DNA of 33,409 nt from a virus. The notes beneath the pieces were generated by a model. That model did no database searches. It saw only the letters and a program-made list of their open reading frames with translations, and was not told where the DNA came from. The position numbers and the translations under genes were made by a program. Numbering within the stretch: position 1 is the stretch's first letter; each line of letters begins with the position of its first letter. Shown in pieces: positions 15,728-25,000 of this stretch. The stretch lies in the IMG/VR virus record IMGVR_UViG_3300043436_001683, positions 1-33,409 of that record; one strand, written 5' to 3'.

Positions 15728-16582
15728 TTAATCTGTTATCCATGTTCTAAAATCACCATACACACCACTCCATTTTGCTGGTGTAGTATTCCATATCTTT
15801 GGTTCTATCCACAACTCACACTCATCACAATTGAATAAGTTTGATTGTGGCCAATCTACCATTGGAATATTTACTAAATCCCAATTAGCCTCTTCTAATC
15901 CTTCACCTACACTAAAACATTTTAAATTACCATAGTCTGCAGGTAATGCTGAATTTATTTTAGTTGCAAATGCTCCACCTATGTTCTGACCCTCACCAAC
16001 CGATATAATTGCATTATAAGGAATACCTGTAATACAATCCGTTATTCTATATCCTAAAAAGTTCGGGTCAATTAAAAAAAAAAGACAACGATTTTTGTCA
16101 TTGTGAGTGGTAAGTGTGAATGTTGCACTCCACCCAGCTAATCCATTGTTAAACCTATCACTAAAAGGTTCACATACAATTTCTGTATTGATTTCAAATC
16201 CATCTACACTTCTTTGAGTATATGAAGTTAAATCATTTAAGATACTCAATGTGTTTGCATGAATATCAACTAAATCATCTCTTTTATAAAATGGAATTGT
16301 AATCTCATTTGTTTCAGGATTACTTTCGTTATTTTTATTTTTAACTTTATCTGCTATTATCAATTGTATTTGATAATCAGTTGTAGATGTTCCCCAATTC
16401 GTTTGTATAATATTTACATTACCAATTGGATAGTTAGGAAACTCATCATAGTCAACATCACTCAATGCACCCTGTGATACCATTTCAATGGAAGGGTGGT
16501 TTGTCATTATAGTTTTAAAATAATTTAAAACATTATAATACAATGAGTAATTAATTCCTGAATTATGAACGATTGCTGCCAT
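15728..16582 (-). CDS. Neck/tail-terminator-like protein, 284 aa
   Basis: The N-terminal 150 residues (YYNVLNYFKTIMTNHPSIEM; PNYPIGNVNIIQ; YQIQLIIADKVKNKNNE; DIHANTLSILNDLTSYTQR; ATFTLTTHNDKNRC) match a Bacteroidota phage protein family that lies between head connector and tail genes and has the size and layout of a tail terminator. The C-terminal 110 residues, after ITDCITGIPYNA, look like an appended beta domain with several cysteines. It lies six bases after the connector gene, consistent with a head-tail joining role. Function is inferred mainly from position. Confidence 0.55.
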   Translation of the reverse strand: MAAIVHNSGINYSLYYNVLNYFKTIMTNHPSIEMVSQGALSDVDYDEFPNYPIGNVNIIQTNWGTSTTDYQIQLIIADKVKNKNNESNPETNEITIPFYKRDDLVDIHANTLSILNDLTSYTQRSVDGFEINTEIVCEPFSDRFNNGLAGWSATFTLTTHNDKNRCLFFLIDPNFLGYRITDCITGIPYNAIISVGEGQNIGGAFATKINSALPADYGNLKCFSVGEGLEEANWDLVNIPMVDWPQSNLFNCDECELWIEPKIWNTTPAKWSGVYGDFRTWITD

Positions 16583-16588
16583 AGTTTG

Positions 16589-17107
16589 TTATAATTGTAT
16601 ACCTGACCAATATTGATTTGATTGGTCTGGATAGATTTGAGTTTGATTTCCAACACTTTCTAAATACTGCGGAATGTTATTTGAATATGCAATTAAATAG
16701 TTTTGTAATCTTAAAGCATAATAATCTGCATTATTGGTTGCCTTTTGTAAAAGATAATCAATCTCATTCTTTGCTGGAGCAGTTCCTTGTTCACTTGCCT
16801 GTTTTACTGCACCATTAGATTTAAATTGAATTGAACTAAATGGAATGTATTCTACACAAGCATACCACAATAAAGTGTATTTAATATGGTCATCCAATAA
16901 GTCTTGATAATAAACCGATAGATTACCAACTGTCCCTGCACTTATTTGTGCTTGTAGATAATCAAATAAAACTGTTCCTAATAAGTTCTTTAAATACTTA
17001 TCTTGTGCCGTTCTAACGAATGGCAACAAAGCATCTGCATCTATTGAACCCTGAAGTATTGAGTTCTTTATGATATCGTTTCTGTTAATGAATAAAGCGT
17101 AGCTCAT
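16589..17107 (-). CDS. Head-tail connector/adaptor protein, 172 aa
   Basis: A helical protein starting MSYALFINRNDIIKNSILQG and continuing with ADALLPFVRTAQDKYLKNLL, a pattern of connector-type proteins encoded just after portal in Bacteroidota phages. I choose the ATG at 17105-17107 and not the longer frame to 17188, because it follows the portal stop by one base (TAATATG) and the extra upstream residues would overlap the portal gene by 80 nt. Likely binds the portal and closes the head. Confidence 0.65.
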   Translation of the reverse strand: MSYALFINRNDIIKNSILQGSIDADALLPFVRTAQDKYLKNLLGTVLFDYLQAQISAGTVGNLSVYYQDLLDDHIKYTLLWYACVEYIPFSSIQFKSNGAVKQASEQGTAPAKNEIDYLLQKATNNADYYALRLQNYLIAYSNNIPQYLESVGNQTQIYPDQSNQYWSGIQL

Positions 17108-17108
17108 A

Positions 17109-18395
17109 TTATTTGTATATTTCGTATTCTTTTGATAAAATTGTTGGCATCTTAAATCTTTGTGGTTCTGCATCCGGTATTGGTTCATTCACCACTGCAT
17201 CCGTATTATCTTCTTGTGTTGCAGGATTTTCCATAGACTTATTAGTTTCATCTTCAACTTGCTCAACTGATTTACCAGTTTCTTCTGCCTGTTGAGAAAG
17301 GATTACTAATGGAGTCAATTGTTCAAAGTATAATTCAGTATCCGTATATCCAGAACATGCTAATGCATAATCTAAAGTATTTAAAATTAAGTTTTGGAAA
17401 GGTGCAATAGTCATTGTTTGCATGATACTAAATGCCGTCTTCATTTCTTCACTTTGTGAACTAAAACCATTGTTCTTTGTTCTAATACCAAATAATAAAG
17501 GTGAGGTTACTCTATGTGCAACTAATATTCTATCTTGAACATATTCTGCAACATAATCATACTTTTCATGTAAGTTTTCTACATTAATTGTGTCGATTGT
17601 AGGTTTAGTAGTCACATCATCGTTGAATGAAACCATAAATCTACCTGCGTTATCTGTTCCTGTAAACTTTGCCTGTATTAAATCCTCAATAGTTTCTCTT
17701 TCTTCAGGTGCAGGAACTCCATTATTAAAGTTAATCATCACTGCTGGTAAGAAACCATTAGTAATGTTATTAAAGTGTAAATTAGAGATTTCACCATCAG
17801 ACATTGCTAATTGTAAAGCTGATATCCAATCAGGTAGGGAATAATAATATAAACCTGGACAATAATTCTTAATGTAAAGTATTTCCATCTTTTCATTAGA
17901 AGTTTCAAATGCAGGTATTTTCTTTTTATCTCTTACTTTTTTCATATCATTCCAATCCGTGCAATAATAGTAATTTTCTATCTTTGGATTACCATATAGT
18001 TTTTCAGCACGAAGTGTTTGAACTGGAACATGATACATTTTTTTAATCTTTGTATGTGTTTCATCCCAATATACTTGAAATGCTGCATTACCAAATAACT
18101 TTAAGTCAAATGATACTTTCTTCAATTCTTCTTGTGGTAAAAGTTTATTTAAAATTTCATTAAATGCTTCATTCTTAGAATAAATTCCTTTACCATATAT
18201 TAAATCTGCAATACCTTCAACAGATGCTGCATTAGTTGTTGATACATTGAACGCTGATATAATTGCATCAAAAAAATCATCTTGTCCATAAACACCAAAC
18301 GGCACCCATGTATAACGAGTTTTAGTATCCTCTTGAATTATAGGAAGTTGATTATTGTTTACATTTACTATTGCGAAGTTTTGTTTCCCTTTCAT
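17109..18395 (-). CDS. Portal protein, 428 aa
   Basis: Forms the dodecameric DNA channel at the head vertex. Portal-family traits include an N-terminal helical segment, VSFDLKLFGNAAFQVYWDE (about 95-113), a stem/clip region with VPVQTLRAEKL and the stretch VAEYVQDRILVAHRVTSPLL followed by GIRTKNNGFSSQSEE, which corresponds to the hydrophobic core of HK97-type portals. The C-terminus is an acidic tail with Asp, Glu and Pro. The length is typical. It follows capsid and tail tube here, whereas in most phages portal precedes capsid. Confidence 0.8.
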   Translation of the reverse strand: MKGKQNFAIVNVNNNQLPIIQEDTKTRYTWVPFGVYGQDDFFDAIISAFNVSTTNAASVEGIADLIYGKGIYSKNEAFNEILNKLLPQEELKKVSFDLKLFGNAAFQVYWDETHTKIKKMYHVPVQTLRAEKLYGNPKIENYYYCTDWNDMKKVRDKKKIPAFETSNEKMEILYIKNYCPGLYYYSLPDWISALQLAMSDGEISNLHFNNITNGFLPAVMINFNNGVPAPEERETIEDLIQAKFTGTDNAGRFMVSFNDDVTTKPTIDTINVENLHEKYDYVAEYVQDRILVAHRVTSPLLFGIRTKNNGFSSQSEEMKTAFSIMQTMTIAPFQNLILNTLDYALACSGYTDTELYFEQLTPLVILSQQAEETGKSVEQVEDETNKSMENPATQEDNTDAVVNEPIPDAEPQRFKMPTILSKEYEIYK

Positions 18396-18396
18396 A

Positions 18397-18768
18397 TTAG
18401 TTATAGATTATATACTTGTTCTCACTTTCATGTGATGTTATTGGCGGTATTTGGTTTTCGTATTCTGATTTTTCTGCAGTAGTTGGGTTATATACTTGGA
18501 ATGTTCCTCTCCATATATCTACACTGCCTGATGGTGTTCCATTATATAGAACTGCACGATATTCATCACCTGGAAATGTTCCAGAAATACTGGCAGTAAA
18601 TCCAATATAACTTTCATATCCTTCGTATGTGATACCACTTAATGATGCGGTAAATGTATTTAAACCCATCATATCAGTCAAAGACATTGTGAATTCGTTT
18701 AATGTAGATGCCGTAGGTTGTGTTCTAAAGGTATATGAGTTGCTCTGTGATATATAATAACTCTGCAT
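18397..18768 (-). CDS. Small structural protein upstream of portal, 123 aa
   Basis: A beta-rich, Ser/Thr-rich protein with YYISQSNSYTFRTQPTAST near the start and GSVDIWRGTFQVYNPTTAEK near the end. This resembles small virion proteins of related phages whose role is not known; a head decoration or immunoglobulin-like domain is possible. It is the first gene after a terminator and a strong late-promoter motif, and its stop is one base from the portal start, so it heads the portal operon. Confidence 0.55.
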   Translation of the reverse strand: MQSYYISQSNSYTFRTQPTASTLNEFTMSLTDMMGLNTFTASLSGITYEGYESYIGFTASISGTFPGDEYRAVLYNGTPSGSVDIWRGTFQVYNPTTAEKSEYENQIPPITSHESENKYIIYN

Positions 18769-18783
18769 TATCTATGTTTTATA

Positions 18784-18818
18784 TAATAAAAACAATGAGT
18801 TTGGTAAAAATAGTTATG
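18784..18818 (-). promoter_or_regulatory. Candidate late promoter of the portal operon
   Basis: On the minus strand CATAACTATT, 15 nt, then GTTTTTATTA, ending 15 nt before the ATG at 18768. Boxes and spacing match the sites at 25612-25646 and 21316-21350. It lies directly after the terminator of the preceding transcript, as expected for a new promoter. Confidence 0.65.
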
Positions 18819-18822
18819 AAAC

Positions 18823-18852
18823 AAAAAAACCCCACTCAAAAGAGTAGGGTTT
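18823..18852 (-). terminator. Rho-independent terminator after the tail tube gene
   Basis: On the minus strand AAACCCTACTC, loop TTTT, GAGTGGGGTTT: an 11-bp stem with one G-U pair, running into a tract of seven T. It separates the tail tube gene from the portal operon. Confidence 0.85.
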
Positions 18853-18876
18853 CAATATTTTAATTCACAATATTAA

Positions 18877-19437
18877 TTATGAACCGTAAACAATAGTTGG
18901 TTGAACCGATAAACCTGCAAAAGGGTTATTTACTGTGCTTCCAGATAAGAAGTAAGCTGGTTCTTTTTCTAAACCTGTAAGAGTTACTGAATAACCGAAA
19001 AGGTCACCCAATGCTCCACCTGTTTGAATAGTTCCTGCAGTTACATCACATCCTTCTTTGTTACCAATAAGTAATGCTTCACCATTCATAGTCCAAACTA
19101 CAACCTTGGGACGCCCGTATGCCATAAGTTTAAGCTGCGTAGTCATCTCGTTAGTCAACTTCTTTAAGTTTAATGTCAATTCTTGTTGGAAGAATGTTGT
19201 TCCATTCTCTCTAGAAGAGTTAACTGTTTCTGTGTAAGAAGAATTGCCTTTAAGTTCATAATAATAAACCGAACTACCTGATGGATTGTTTAATGCTGTT
19301 ACCAAATCGTTAGAGTCAGTTGCTGCAGATGCAGTGTAATAGTTTATAAAGTATACACCTTGTAAACCACCAACACTTTCTTTACATACTTCCTTTCTAC
19401 CTGCTGATAATACGCATTGTCCTGATGTGTAAGCCAT
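18877..19437 (-). CDS. Major tail tube protein, 186 aa
   Basis: Builds the tail tube. The pattern SAGRKEVCKESVGGLQGVYF (about 11-30), YYYELKGNSSYTETVNSSRE, NGTTFFQQELTLNLKKL, MAYGRPKVVVWTMNGEALL, IGNKEGCDVTAGTIQTGGAL and GYSVTLTGLEKEPAYFL is one I recognise as the tail tube protein family of Bacteroidota siphophages. It is encoded between major capsid protein and portal and is flanked by two terminators, as expected for a highly expressed structural gene. Confidence 0.7.
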   Translation of the reverse strand: MAYTSGQCVLSAGRKEVCKESVGGLQGVYFINYYTASAATDSNDLVTALNNPSGSSVYYYELKGNSSYTETVNSSRENGTTFFQQELTLNLKKLTNEMTTQLKLMAYGRPKVVVWTMNGEALLIGNKEGCDVTAGTIQTGGALGDLFGYSVTLTGLEKEPAYFLSGSTVNNPFAGLSVQPTIVYGS

Positions 19438-19461
19438 GTTATTATTATTTAGTTTGTTATT

Positions 19462-19490
19462 AAAAAGGGTGAGTGTTTAACCCACCCTTT
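19462..19490 (-). terminator. Terminator after major capsid gene
   Basis: On the minus strand AAAGGGTG, an 11-nt loop, CACCCTTT and then TTTAA. The 8-bp stem with a short T-run is weaker than the one at 18823-18852 and may let part of the transcription through to the tail tube gene, for which I see no separate promoter. Confidence 0.65.
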
Positions 19491-19502
19491 AATTAGTTTT
19501 TA

Positions 19503-20522
19503 TTAGTAAGCTCCGTAGTAAACGATGTCTTGACCGATACCAAACTGAACACCAGCAGTGTATCTCATGATAATTCTATAATTTTGAGAACCATCAATGT
19601 TAGCCATATCAATTACTTTAACTTCGTTCATATCGCTTAAAAGGCCGGTTCCAAAGAACAAATTGCTCTTTTGTGCTGCAACGATTTTGTTGTCAGACAT
19701 ACCAGGACATAATACGATATCAATACCATTAAAGTTGTATGGTTTTTCACCAATTACAAATTGATTTTGGTAACCATTCGCACCCACGTTAGCCAATGTA
19801 GTACCTGTTGAAGTTAAACCAGCAGTTGCTAATTGGTATTCTTTTGCTACATTTGTTCCTACATAGATAACTAAGTCTTGCTTACCATATACAGTTGTAG
19901 GGATAGTTTCAACTACTGATTGTAATTTTTGGATTACATTCGCTGAAGTTACACTACCAGAGATAATAGCAGATGTTCCACCTGTTAATCTTGCAGGTAA
20001 AACTGAGTCAGATGCAGCTAATGCTACTGAAGCAGAGAATAATGTTTCAAAACCAGAGAATTGACCATTTGTTGCAGTGTCACCTTGCCAAATAGATTGT
20101 TCAACAGCTTGAGCCACATTACCACCAACATAAGAGATTAAGAAGTCGTTAAAGTTCTTAGGGATTTCGTCAAATGCAGAGAAACCTAATTGTAAAGCTT
20201 CCCATGATTGAACGAATTGTTGCTTACATAATTGTAAGTTAACTTGGAATTCTTCTGGAGTTAAAACTCTTTCAGAGATTGATGCAGTTGCAGTTGGATT
20301 GAAATCACAAGATGCATCTGAAATCAAAGAGGATAAAGCAAGTTTTTGGATTACGCTTTTGTATTTTACATTAGGCATAATCGTTACTAACTTCTTATCC
20401 AAAGTGTTTGCAGATAATAACGCGGCTGCGATATATCCACTTGCGGCTTCACCTGCGTATGAAGAGTTACCGGTTGGGCCGATACCTTCTGGCATTGTGC
20501 CGAATTTTTGAATTTTGTTCAT
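19503..20522 (-). CDS. Major capsid protein, 339 aa
   Basis: Forms the icosahedral shell, by inference with the HK97 fold. Supporting features are the size, the position directly after a scaffold-like gene, and segments such as VKYKSVIQKLALSSLI, LTPEEFQVNLQLCKQQFVQS, TTVYGKQDLVIYVGTNVAKE and the C-terminal strand NYRIIMRYTAGVQFGIGQDI, which match capsid proteins of Bacteroidota phages known to me. The N-terminus (MNKIQKFGTMPEG) is short with no long delta domain, consistent with a separate scaffold. Codon use is more GC-rich than in nearby fibre genes, typical of strong expression. Confidence 0.8.
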   Translation of the reverse strand: MNKIQKFGTMPEGIGPTGNSSYAGEAASGYIAAALLSANTLDKKLVTIMPNVKYKSVIQKLALSSLISDASCDFNPTATASISERVLTPEEFQVNLQLCKQQFVQSWEALQLGFSAFDEIPKNFNDFLISYVGGNVAQAVEQSIWQGDTATNGQFSGFETLFSASVALAASDSVLPARLTGGTSAIISGSVTSANVIQKLQSVVETIPTTVYGKQDLVIYVGTNVAKEYQLATAGLTSTGTTLANVGANGYQNQFVIGEKPYNFNGIDIVLCPGMSDNKIVAAQKSNLFFGTGLLSDMNEVKVIDMANIDGSQNYRIIMRYTAGVQFGIGQDIVYYGAY

Positions 20523-20551
20523 GTTAATTCGTTTTTTGTTTTTTAATATTT

Positions 20552-21298
20552 TTAATTATATAATCTTGATAAGAAAGAAGATTGTGGGTCTTGTAATTTC
20601 TTACCATAATTTTTTCTGTTTGTTTCAAATTTCATAATAGAATTAGGGTCTTCGATTGGAGCACCATCTAATTTTGGTAACTCTTCTTCATCAATCTCAG
20701 CCATTTTGATACCAGCAATTTCTTCAGTTACTTCTGAATTTACAGGAGGCATCATTGTTTCCATCATTTTCATTTTCTTTTCCATCTCATCGATACGATA
20801 AGCCATTTCTTCCATTTTCTTACCCATATCTACTTCTTTGTCTTCACCAGCTTCGTCTTCTGCTTCAGCATCTTCAGGTAAAGTTTCAACTTCTTCAGTT
20901 TCTTCTTCCATTTTTAATGTTCCTGATTTAACTTGACCTTCTGAGTCTGGCATTACATTTTTCTTGTCTTCGTTGCCTACTGATGGGATTGGTTTTTCTT
21001 CAATCATTTCAGCGTCTTCGTCAGCCATTTCTACATTCTCTCTTTCTACAATTTTACCATCTTCTGTGATAACTTTCAAAAGAGTTTCATTACCTTCTGT
21101 ATCTTTCAACATTAAGTCATGTGTTCCGTTAGGTGCTGGAGATTTAGTTCCATCTTCAGAAACTACAAAAAGTTCTTCACCTACATCGAATGTTTTACTT
21201 TCTACGATTGTTCCGTCTGCTAATTTAGCATAAGTTAATTCAACTTCGTTAGTTGATAAAAACTCTACAATCTTATTTAATACATTTTTTGCGTTCAT
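20552..21298 (-). CDS. Capsid scaffolding-like protein, 248 aa
   Basis: Likely guides capsid assembly and is removed by the protease. The N-terminal 80 residues (VELTYAKLADGTIVESKTFD and following, beta-rich) resemble a domain common in scaffold-position proteins of Bacteroidota phages. Then comes a highly acidic middle (about 90-160), a Met/Lys/Glu coiled coil (MGKKMEEMAYRIDEMEKKMK) and a short basic end (QDPQSSFLSRLYN) that could bind the capsid protein. It sits immediately before the major capsid gene, behind a strong late-promoter motif. The enzymatic or assembly role is inferred. Confidence 0.7.
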   Translation of the reverse strand: MNAKNVLNKIVEFLSTNEVELTYAKLADGTIVESKTFDVGEELFVVSEDGTKSPAPNGTHDLMLKDTEGNETLLKVITEDGKIVERENVEMADEDAEMIEEKPIPSVGNEDKKNVMPDSEGQVKSGTLKMEEETEEVETLPEDAEAEDEAGEDKEVDMGKKMEEMAYRIDEMEKKMKMMETMMPPVNSEVTEEIAGIKMAEIDEEELPKLDGAPIEDPNSIMKFETNRKNYGKKLQDPQSSFLSRLYN

Positions 21299-21315
21299 AT
21301 TTTTTTGGTTTATAT

Positions 21316-21350
21316 TATTAAAAACAATGTTTTTTGATTTTATAGTTATT
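21316..21350 (-). promoter_or_regulatory. Candidate late promoter of the scaffold-capsid operon
   Basis: On the minus strand AATAACTATA, 15 nt, then GTTTTTAATA; both boxes are identical to those at 25612-25646. It ends 17 nt before the ATG at 21298. Confidence 0.7.
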
Positions 21351-21361
21351 TTTAATTTGTG

Positions 21362-22060
21362 TTAAAGGCCAAATTTACTCCTGTCTGCATTCCAATTTGT
21401 TGTAATTTCTGCATCTGATAAAGCTTTATTATACATTCTAACAATTGATATGTCTCCAATTATACCCTCTGTTGGAATTGCAGGTTCACTTTTATATCTA
21501 TTTCCTACACAAAATAATGTGCCTGCTGAAGTGGAAATTGTTCCTGTTCTTATGAGAGTGCTATTCATATACATTTTAAAGGTGCTTCCTGTTTTTGTTG
21601 AAGCAAATTGTGTCCATTGACCTGATGTAAATGTTGGATTACCTGCATTTGTATTCCATCCACTATCTGGGAAATAATTAAACTTACCTGTTGGTTGAAT
21701 AGCTTGTTCAAAATTATCACCAGGTCCGTATGAAGTCATACGTGAAAATAATCCGCTTACAGAACCACTCCAATTTACCCAAACCTCAGTAGTGAAATCA
21801 CTTGTTAAAGTATAACTTGCACTAGCTCTATTTTGAACTTGTGTGTTACGAAATTGTAAGGTTGGAATTGGTGATGATGCAAAACTTGCACTCACTCTCA
21901 TATTGTTGCCATATCCACTTAAATCTGTCCAAGTGCTTCCTGAACCTGGATAAGATGCTGAATTTGTTGCATCTACATATATTCGTAAACCATCTGTCAC
22001 ATATGAACCAGCTACTGGTGCTAATATTTGTCTATTAAATCCAAAGTTTTGAAATATCAT
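21362..22060 (-). CDS. LamG-like lectin protein, 232 aa (cassette 1)
   Basis: A concanavalin-A-like jelly-roll domain covering nearly the whole chain: GLRIYVDATNSASYPGSGST, WTDLSGYGNNM, FTTEVWVNWSGSVSGLFSR, GQWTQFASTKTGSTFKMYMN and the characteristic ending GDISIVRMYNKALSDAEITT. Such domains in phages bind cell-surface glycans. Its start is one base after the stop of the 1081-aa fibre (TAATATG), so it is probably made with the fibre and placed at its tip. Confidence 0.8.
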   Translation of the reverse strand: MIFQNFGFNRQILAPVAGSYVTDGLRIYVDATNSASYPGSGSTWTDLSGYGNNMRVSASFASSPIPTLQFRNTQVQNRASASYTLTSDFTTEVWVNWSGSVSGLFSRMTSYGPGDNFEQAIQPTGKFNYFPDSGWNTNAGNPTFTSGQWTQFASTKTGSTFKMYMNSTLIRTGTISTSAGTLFCVGNRYKSEPAIPTEGIIGDISIVRMYNKALSDAEITTNWNADRSKFGL

Positions 22061-22061
22061 A

Positions 22062-25000
22062 TTATACTAATGCTTTAGTTGATACTAAATTTACTTTTGA
22101 TGTATTGAATGCAACCAATGATAGAACATCAATACTTCCTAAACTTCCAGAATATGCACTACCTGATGGTTGTGCAACATTTGGTGAGAAACGGATTGAT
22201 GAACTTGCACTTGCACTTAATATCAAAGTAGATGTTCTACCAGGAGTTATGTTTGTTACATTTAAGTGTAATGGAGTTACAGAAGATGTTACTTCAAAGT
22301 AGTTACCTAAATTAAAATCAATTGATGCAGTATTAGATGTAATACTTGCCGAAACAACATTACCTCCTACACTACCTGTGAATGTGGAGTTACCTATAAC
22401 TTGTAATTCAATTGTTGCAGATGAACTTAATATTAAACTACCTGTTATAGTTTGATTTCCAACAAAGTTATTGCTACCTGTTGTTGCCAACGATGATGTT
22501 AATGTATTTAAATTACTAACAGAAGTGTTAAGACTTGCAGTTGTAGTATTTAAATTACTAATAGAGATTAATGCGGATGCACTAAATGTTTCTAAATTAG
22601 CAGTTTCAATTAGTAAACTCGCAGTAGTTGTTTCAATGTTATTCAATCTACCATCAGTAGAAGAAGTATATGCGTTAAATGAAGAAGTAGTCGTATAACT
22701 TCCAGTTGCTGCAATTAAACTATCTACCTTTTGGTCGTTAGATGAAGTATATGAATTGAATGATGCACTACTTGCAAACGATGCAGTAGTTATTTCAACC
22801 GGTTGATTGGTTGTTCCACCTACCCACATATATCCTGTATCTAAACCTGGTAATTGTGCAGGACCTGGGTTTAATACCAATCCTTTTCCACCACTACCAC
22901 CTTTGGTTACTACTCCTAATAATTGAGTAACTGAATTACTTCCTGATGGTAAAGATGCAGACCATCCACCACCTTCTGCTACATATATTGATTGACCTGC
23001 TACATATCCTGTCAAATCTATTCCTTCTATTAAACCTAATACAATTGCATTGGTTGTATTGTTTACACCAATAGTTTCATTTGCAACAAATGTTACTGGC
23101 ATCTTAGCCGGAACTGCTGCATCTGCTTTGAATACTTTTGGGTTTGCACCTTGACTACCACTAATATATAATGGGTCACCTTTAGTTATATTCTCACCAG
23201 TATAAACTACTTCAAATATTGTTGTTCCTGCACTACCACTAACATCAGGAATTACTACACCAAATGTAGATGAGTCACCTTTTGTAAATGTTAAAGTATT
23301 TCCACTAAATGATGCAGTTGTTAAACCTAAACTAGCAGAAGTAAATAAACTTGCAGTAGCTGAATTTAAATTAGTTATTGATATGTTTACACTTGCACTA
23401 TTCGTTTCTAAACTACTTACTCTTTGGTCATTCGATTGTGTGTATGCATTGAATGATGCAGTTGTTGCAAAACTACCAGTATCTATTGGTGTTGATGCTA
23501 CACTTACATTAAATGTAGATGCATCACCTTTTGTGAAAGTTATTGTGTTACCTACTGCAGATGCAGTTATTAATGAACTTGCAGTGATTGCAGATGTTGC
23601 ATAAGATGCAGTTGCGTTAATTAAACTATTTACTTTATCATCATTAGATTGTGTATATGCATTAAATGAAGCAGTAGTTGCAAAACTACCTGTATCTATC
23701 GGTGCTGCTATTACACTTACATTGAAAGTAGATGCATCACCCTTTGTGAAAGTAATTGTATTTCCAACTGCTGATGCAGTATATAAAGATAAACTAGCAC
23801 TTCCAAAAAGAGAAGCAGTAGCTGAATTTAAATTAGTTACTGATGTATTTAAACTTTGAGTTGTCGAATTTAAATTACTTATTGATACTAATGCAGATGC
23901 TGAAAAAGTATTTAAGTTATCTATTGAGGTTACTAACGATGCAGTTGATTGAGATGCAGTGAATGTATTTAAAGCACTTACTGATGTATTTAAACTTGCA
24001 GTAGTCGTATTGATATTTGCAATAGATGTGTTTACACTTGCACTATTTGTTTCCAAAGAACTAACTCTTTGGTCATTCGATTGCGTATATGCGTTGAATG
24101 ATGCAGTTGTTACGAATGTTCCTGCACTACCTGATACATCTGGTATATTAACACTAAAGGTTTGGTTATCACCTTTTGTAAATGTTAAGTTACGAGTTCC
24201 GTTATCGAATGATGCAGTTGTCAATGCTAAACTAGCACTACCAAATAAACTTGCAGTAGCAGAGTTTAAATTACTAATAGAAACTAACGCAGATGCACTA
24301 AATGTATTTAAGTTATCAATTGATGTTACTAAACTAGCAGTTGATTGAGATGCAGTAAAAGTATTTAATGCAGATATAGATGTATTAACACTTGCACTAT
24401 TTGTATTAAGAGCATCAATACTAATTTGTTGAGATGCCGATGATTGATTTAAATTAGCTACCGATGTGAATAAACTAGCGGTTGCTATTTCTAAACTAGT
24501 TACTTTATTTGATATCGCATTATTGTATATCTCTTGTGATGCAGTAAATGCGTTTAATTCAGTAATGCTATTTACTATACTTGCAGTCGATTGTGATGCA
24601 GTATATACATTCAATGCATTTATACTAATCTGTTGGGATGCAGAACTTGCATTCAATTGAGATATAGATGAGTTTAAACTTGCAGTAGTTTGTTCAATAT
24701 TATTTAATCTAATGTCCGCAGATGCTGTAAAAGTATTTAATTCAGCAATAGAGTTTACAATAGAAGAACTATCTTGTGAAGCAGTATATGTGTTCAATGC
24801 GTTAATACTTACTTGCTGAGATGCTGATGAAGCATTTAAATTAGTTAAAGATGTATTTGTAGATGAAGTAAATGCATTAAAAGATGCAGTGGTTACAAAC
24901 CCAGCACCCTCTATGTTTACTTGCACTAACGCAGTTCCTGCAATTACACTCGCACTTATGGCACTACCCGTAAAGTTCATTGATGTAGCAAAACCTTGTA

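Noticed and set aside
19441-19475. Late promoter before the tail tube gene
   Set aside because: CTTTTTAATA is present but lacks the upstream AATAACTAT box; the sequence is better explained as the tail of the capsid terminator.
23248-24215. CRISPR-like array
   Set aside because: The repeats are in frame, encode the fibre shaft and lack constant repeat and unique spacer lengths.
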